Assembly (NCBI RefSeq): GCF_021155765.1
Contig: NC_060112.1
Span: 22,780,501-22,844,500 of the forward strand
Direction of reading: 5' to 3'
Source: Diprion similis
Taxonomy: Eukaryota > Arthropoda > Insecta > Hymenoptera > Diprionidae
Length of the DNA: 64,000 nucleotides
The notes beneath the pieces were generated by a model, which saw only the letters and a program-made list of their open reading frames with translations, was not told the DNA's origin and ran no database searches. Of this stretch, positions 61,171 to 64,000 are shown in pieces. Each line of letters begins with the position of its first letter. Position 1 is the stretch's first letter. A program made the position numbers and the translations under genes.

Positions 61171-61420
61171 CTCGGCAACACCGCGGGGCAAGCTTTGAAT
61201 AAATTCGAGAGTCCGGGATCGCTGGCTCGGTTCGATGCAACAGTCGTGACGTCACTCCGAGCGCCAACAGGCCTCCAGGCACACCCACGTTTCTAGCCAA
61301 TCGGAGGGCCAGACGTTGGACGCTGCCAGTCGATATACCCAACGCGGATTGCGTCAGCCGAGGACCTGAGCTCGAGACGACGAGACTCGCTTTCAACCAG
61401 CTGTGCAACCTTTCGTCGTT
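61171..61420. promoter_or_regulatory. CpG-rich patch with CRE and CCAAT boxes, candidate promoter
   Basis: A GC-rich island in AT-rich DNA, with a perfect CRE palindrome TGACGTCA at about 61246 and CCAATCGG at about 61297. A 103-codon minus-strand frame across it (61097-61408) starts with an Arg-containing, Ser/Leu-rich stretch, but matches nothing I recognise. Probably a promoter or first exon of a transcript leaving the window. Confidence 0.35.
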
Positions 61421-61560
61421 GTGGTCCCATATGGTGCAACTGCATGTATGTGTCAGATTCCGATGGTTGGAATTTCGAGCGAGAAAGAGAAAGAGAAAAG
61501 ACTAGCCGGAAAAAAGCGTTTTTGCGCGATACTTTTCAGTACCATGAAAAGGAAAGAGTT

Positions 61561-61859
61561 TGTCGGTCTGTCCGACAAACTTCCAGCGATTATCTTGAAA
61601 ACGGTAGAATGCAAAATCTGAAACTGATAGGACTTGACAGCAATATGAAATAGTTCTAAAAGAGAAATTGGACAAAAAATATTTCTGTAAAATGAAAGAA
61701 TTTATAATTAAAAAAAAAAATACATTTGTAAACTGGAAAAAAATATAATCGTTTGTTTGGAAAACGGAACGTGATTTGGTTGTAAATTCATGTAGGTTTT
61801 AAATTTTTTCATCGACCCGTTTTTGAAATGATTGTGGGAGTTTGTTGGACAGACCGACA
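61561..61859. mobile_element. Foldback element with ~43-bp arms
   Basis: TGTCGGTCTGTCCGACAAAC at 61561 is mirrored near 61840-61859 with one mismatch. The arms continue through CTTCCAGCGATTATCTT versus the complement of AAATGATTGTGGGAG. Outer limits and target duplication are unclear. Confidence 0.5.
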
Positions 61860-64000
61860 TTTTTCTGAAAATCTGTTTATCGGATTCTGAGGCTTGAAAA
61901 CGTAAAGATTCGTTGAAATTAGAACAATTGGTTTTTGACTAAAGCCAATACTTTCTTTATATCACCAAACATGATGAAAAGTAATAAAAATACGACGGTG
62001 TGAATTAGGTCAAAAATATTTTCAACTACGGTCTGATAATAGAATAGAAATTTAATACAAGAACGAATAGAAGGTTTTTCGCGAGTTGCATACAATTATG
62101 GTACGATATACGTACGTCTTGTTTTTACTTTATAATCTTCTCTCTTATTGATTAATTAGTTTTTTATTTTTAAAAAATCCTTTATTTTCTGCAACAATAA
62201 ATTGAGAATACGGCGAGACTTCATCGACACGTTGCATAAGCGTTCACGTAACGTATTTTTAGACAGTTTATATGCCGTAATGGAAAAAAATGTAGAGTTT
62301 ATACACGCATGCAAGGTATAAAATATAATACGACTTGGTCTGGTAGTAAAGTGACAGTATTTGTTTCAAGATCGTTAAATTTTAATATTAACTACGGAAA
62401 CTGATAAAGTCGACGGACGATAATACGAGAATCGTGAGTACAAAACTGCAGATATTATAATATCTGTGTCGAACTCACGTGTAGGTATAGCAATAAAGGT
62501 AATCTGGTACATGCATATTCATATTTATACATATAGTTAGACGTTGAAAACCTTATTTTCAGGCTCATAAGGTAGTATTTAATTTATTATATATTGATAG
62601 TAACTTTTCGAAGGCCCGACAAAAGTTGAAGCTGCTGGATATCCTGCATCAAAAATCAAGCGTATACGGAAAATTTGACAAATTTCACAGACACGTACCC
62701 TTCTTGTCCTGTAATCGAAGTGTCTGACATCTGGAGATAACTTACCCGACCAAAATGTTATTCGTTATTATTTCAAGTAAACCACGAAAGACGAAAAACA
62801 CGGAGCAATTGCGTTGCAGTTCAACCTCAGATTGACATTAGAGTATATGTTATGTAACAGTTTCATCTCCACCTATAATATGCCAATATAATATCATGCG
62901 ACATATGGATCGTCAATGCAGTTCGCTCCTCTGTGAAACCAACGTATAACTATACTGTAACTTAAATCTAATTAACCTCTGCAGCCTCTCCGAGGGACTC
63001 TAATTTATGTTCACGAAACTTGTTGACATATACGCATTCGCCGCTTAAGTAAATATGTCATAGGTTAATAATATCATGCTCTATAACATTGTACCCGCTG
63101 CAGCCGAGAGTGTAACTTAATTAAATTACGATAAAAGAGCAATGTGATAAATTTGTACATGCATCGCGCGTGTTTCCAAACAGCCATTGTTTCTTTTTTA
63201 GCCTACTTTTCGTCGTTGCGATAATTAGCCACGCCCTCCCACGAAACTGGTGTTCAAAAATCGATTAGCCAAATTGAGCTCGGTGTGTATAATCAGGGCC
63301 ACAAACCAGCAGCCTAGCAGTTCTCCTTCGGCGTTATGTCATATTGCTCGCGACGAGAGTCGAGAACAGGTATCTGATGTATTACAAGAACGTTTCGCAT
63401 TAGCGGAGGGATAGCTGATCTTACTGGGGTTAAAAATAAATTTTCGAAAGGCATAGGCTTGGATATACGCCGTCTGGAAATAAATCTTCGAGAAACTTGT
63501 ACACCTGATGGCGTTAGTCATTAGACGTTAGACTTTGGTTCTTTCGTACGGTAAACGAGAAGTTGAAACGCACCTCGAGTTGCAATGTTGATATACATAT
63601 ATCACGGTACTCCAAGTAATTCCAGTATAAATTGGATATAGACGCTGATTTATTGGTTGTATTTCAGTTTCTCTATCAATTCACACTCGCTGTGGGTGAT
63701 GAACGGAGTTTGAAATTTTACTCGCATTCAATAACTTAATTGGTCAAACAAATGTACTTTACAGGCATGCAGCCACTGCAGCTCGTAATTAGCACCGATT
63801 AACGAATATGGAATGACCTCGAGAAATTATACCGTTGGTAAAGGAATTCACATTCCAATCACTCTCTGTTAGGATTTTCAAGGTAGTATCGGCGATAATA
63901 AACGACAACTGCAGCAGCTGGAGGTGTAAATAGATACACGAGGAAAACAATCCTTCAATACAATCCGCAAATTCCTGATAAGACAAAGGTACAAATTGAG
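61860..64000. other. Noncoding stretch to the window end
   Basis: No supported gene, repeat or RNA. Open frames of 60-65 codons near 63.3-64.0 kb on the minus strand have no motif. Confidence 0.35.

Overview
This is a eukaryotic nuclear window, very probably from an insect. The visible proteins are insect-like, the AT-rich introns use ordinary GT-AG sites, genes are spaced by kilobases, and there are many small non-autonomous DNA transposons. A hymenopteran such as a sawfly is my guess, from impression only. There is no prokaryotic content, CRISPR array or rRNA, and no convincing tRNA. All gene models were built by hand from reading frames, splice sites and remembered protein families; nothing was aligned by computer.

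Left third (1-15.4 kb). The 3' end of an exosome component 10 (Rrp6) gene (+) is followed by a complete six-exon secreted lipase of the pancreatic-lipase/phospholipase A1 family (+). Downstream lies a diverged second copy of the lipase terminal exon and 3' UTR. Next on the minus strand is nostrin (F-BAR plus SH3). A long minus-strand exon at 13.7-15.4 kb carries three YDxP motifs and is splice-phase compatible with nostrin, so it may encode a long N-terminal extension.

Middle (15.4-38.2 kb). About 10 kb of noncoding DNA precedes the Hsp90 co-chaperone p23 (+). INO80 complex subunit C (-) converges on p23, with a hAT-type MITE with a perfect 8-bp target duplication between them. A five-exon class I glucose transporter (Glut1-like, -) starts with a 21-nt coding exon.

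Right part (38.2-64 kb). I found no protein-coding gene in about 25 kb. It holds several foldback or TA-flanked MITEs (40.2, 49.6, 52.4-53.0, 58.5-59.2 and 61.6 kb), microsatellites, and two GC/CpG-rich patches with CCAAT boxes (42.0 and 61.2 kb) that look like promoters or 5' exons of unseen transcripts.

The genes are unrelated in function (RNA decay, lipid hydrolysis, endocytic adaptor, chaperone, chromatin remodelling, sugar transport), so this is ordinary chromosome rather than a cluster. I did not find a clearly new biological system. The most interesting signals are the possible YDxP extension of nostrin, the duplicated lipase terminal exon, and the MITE families.
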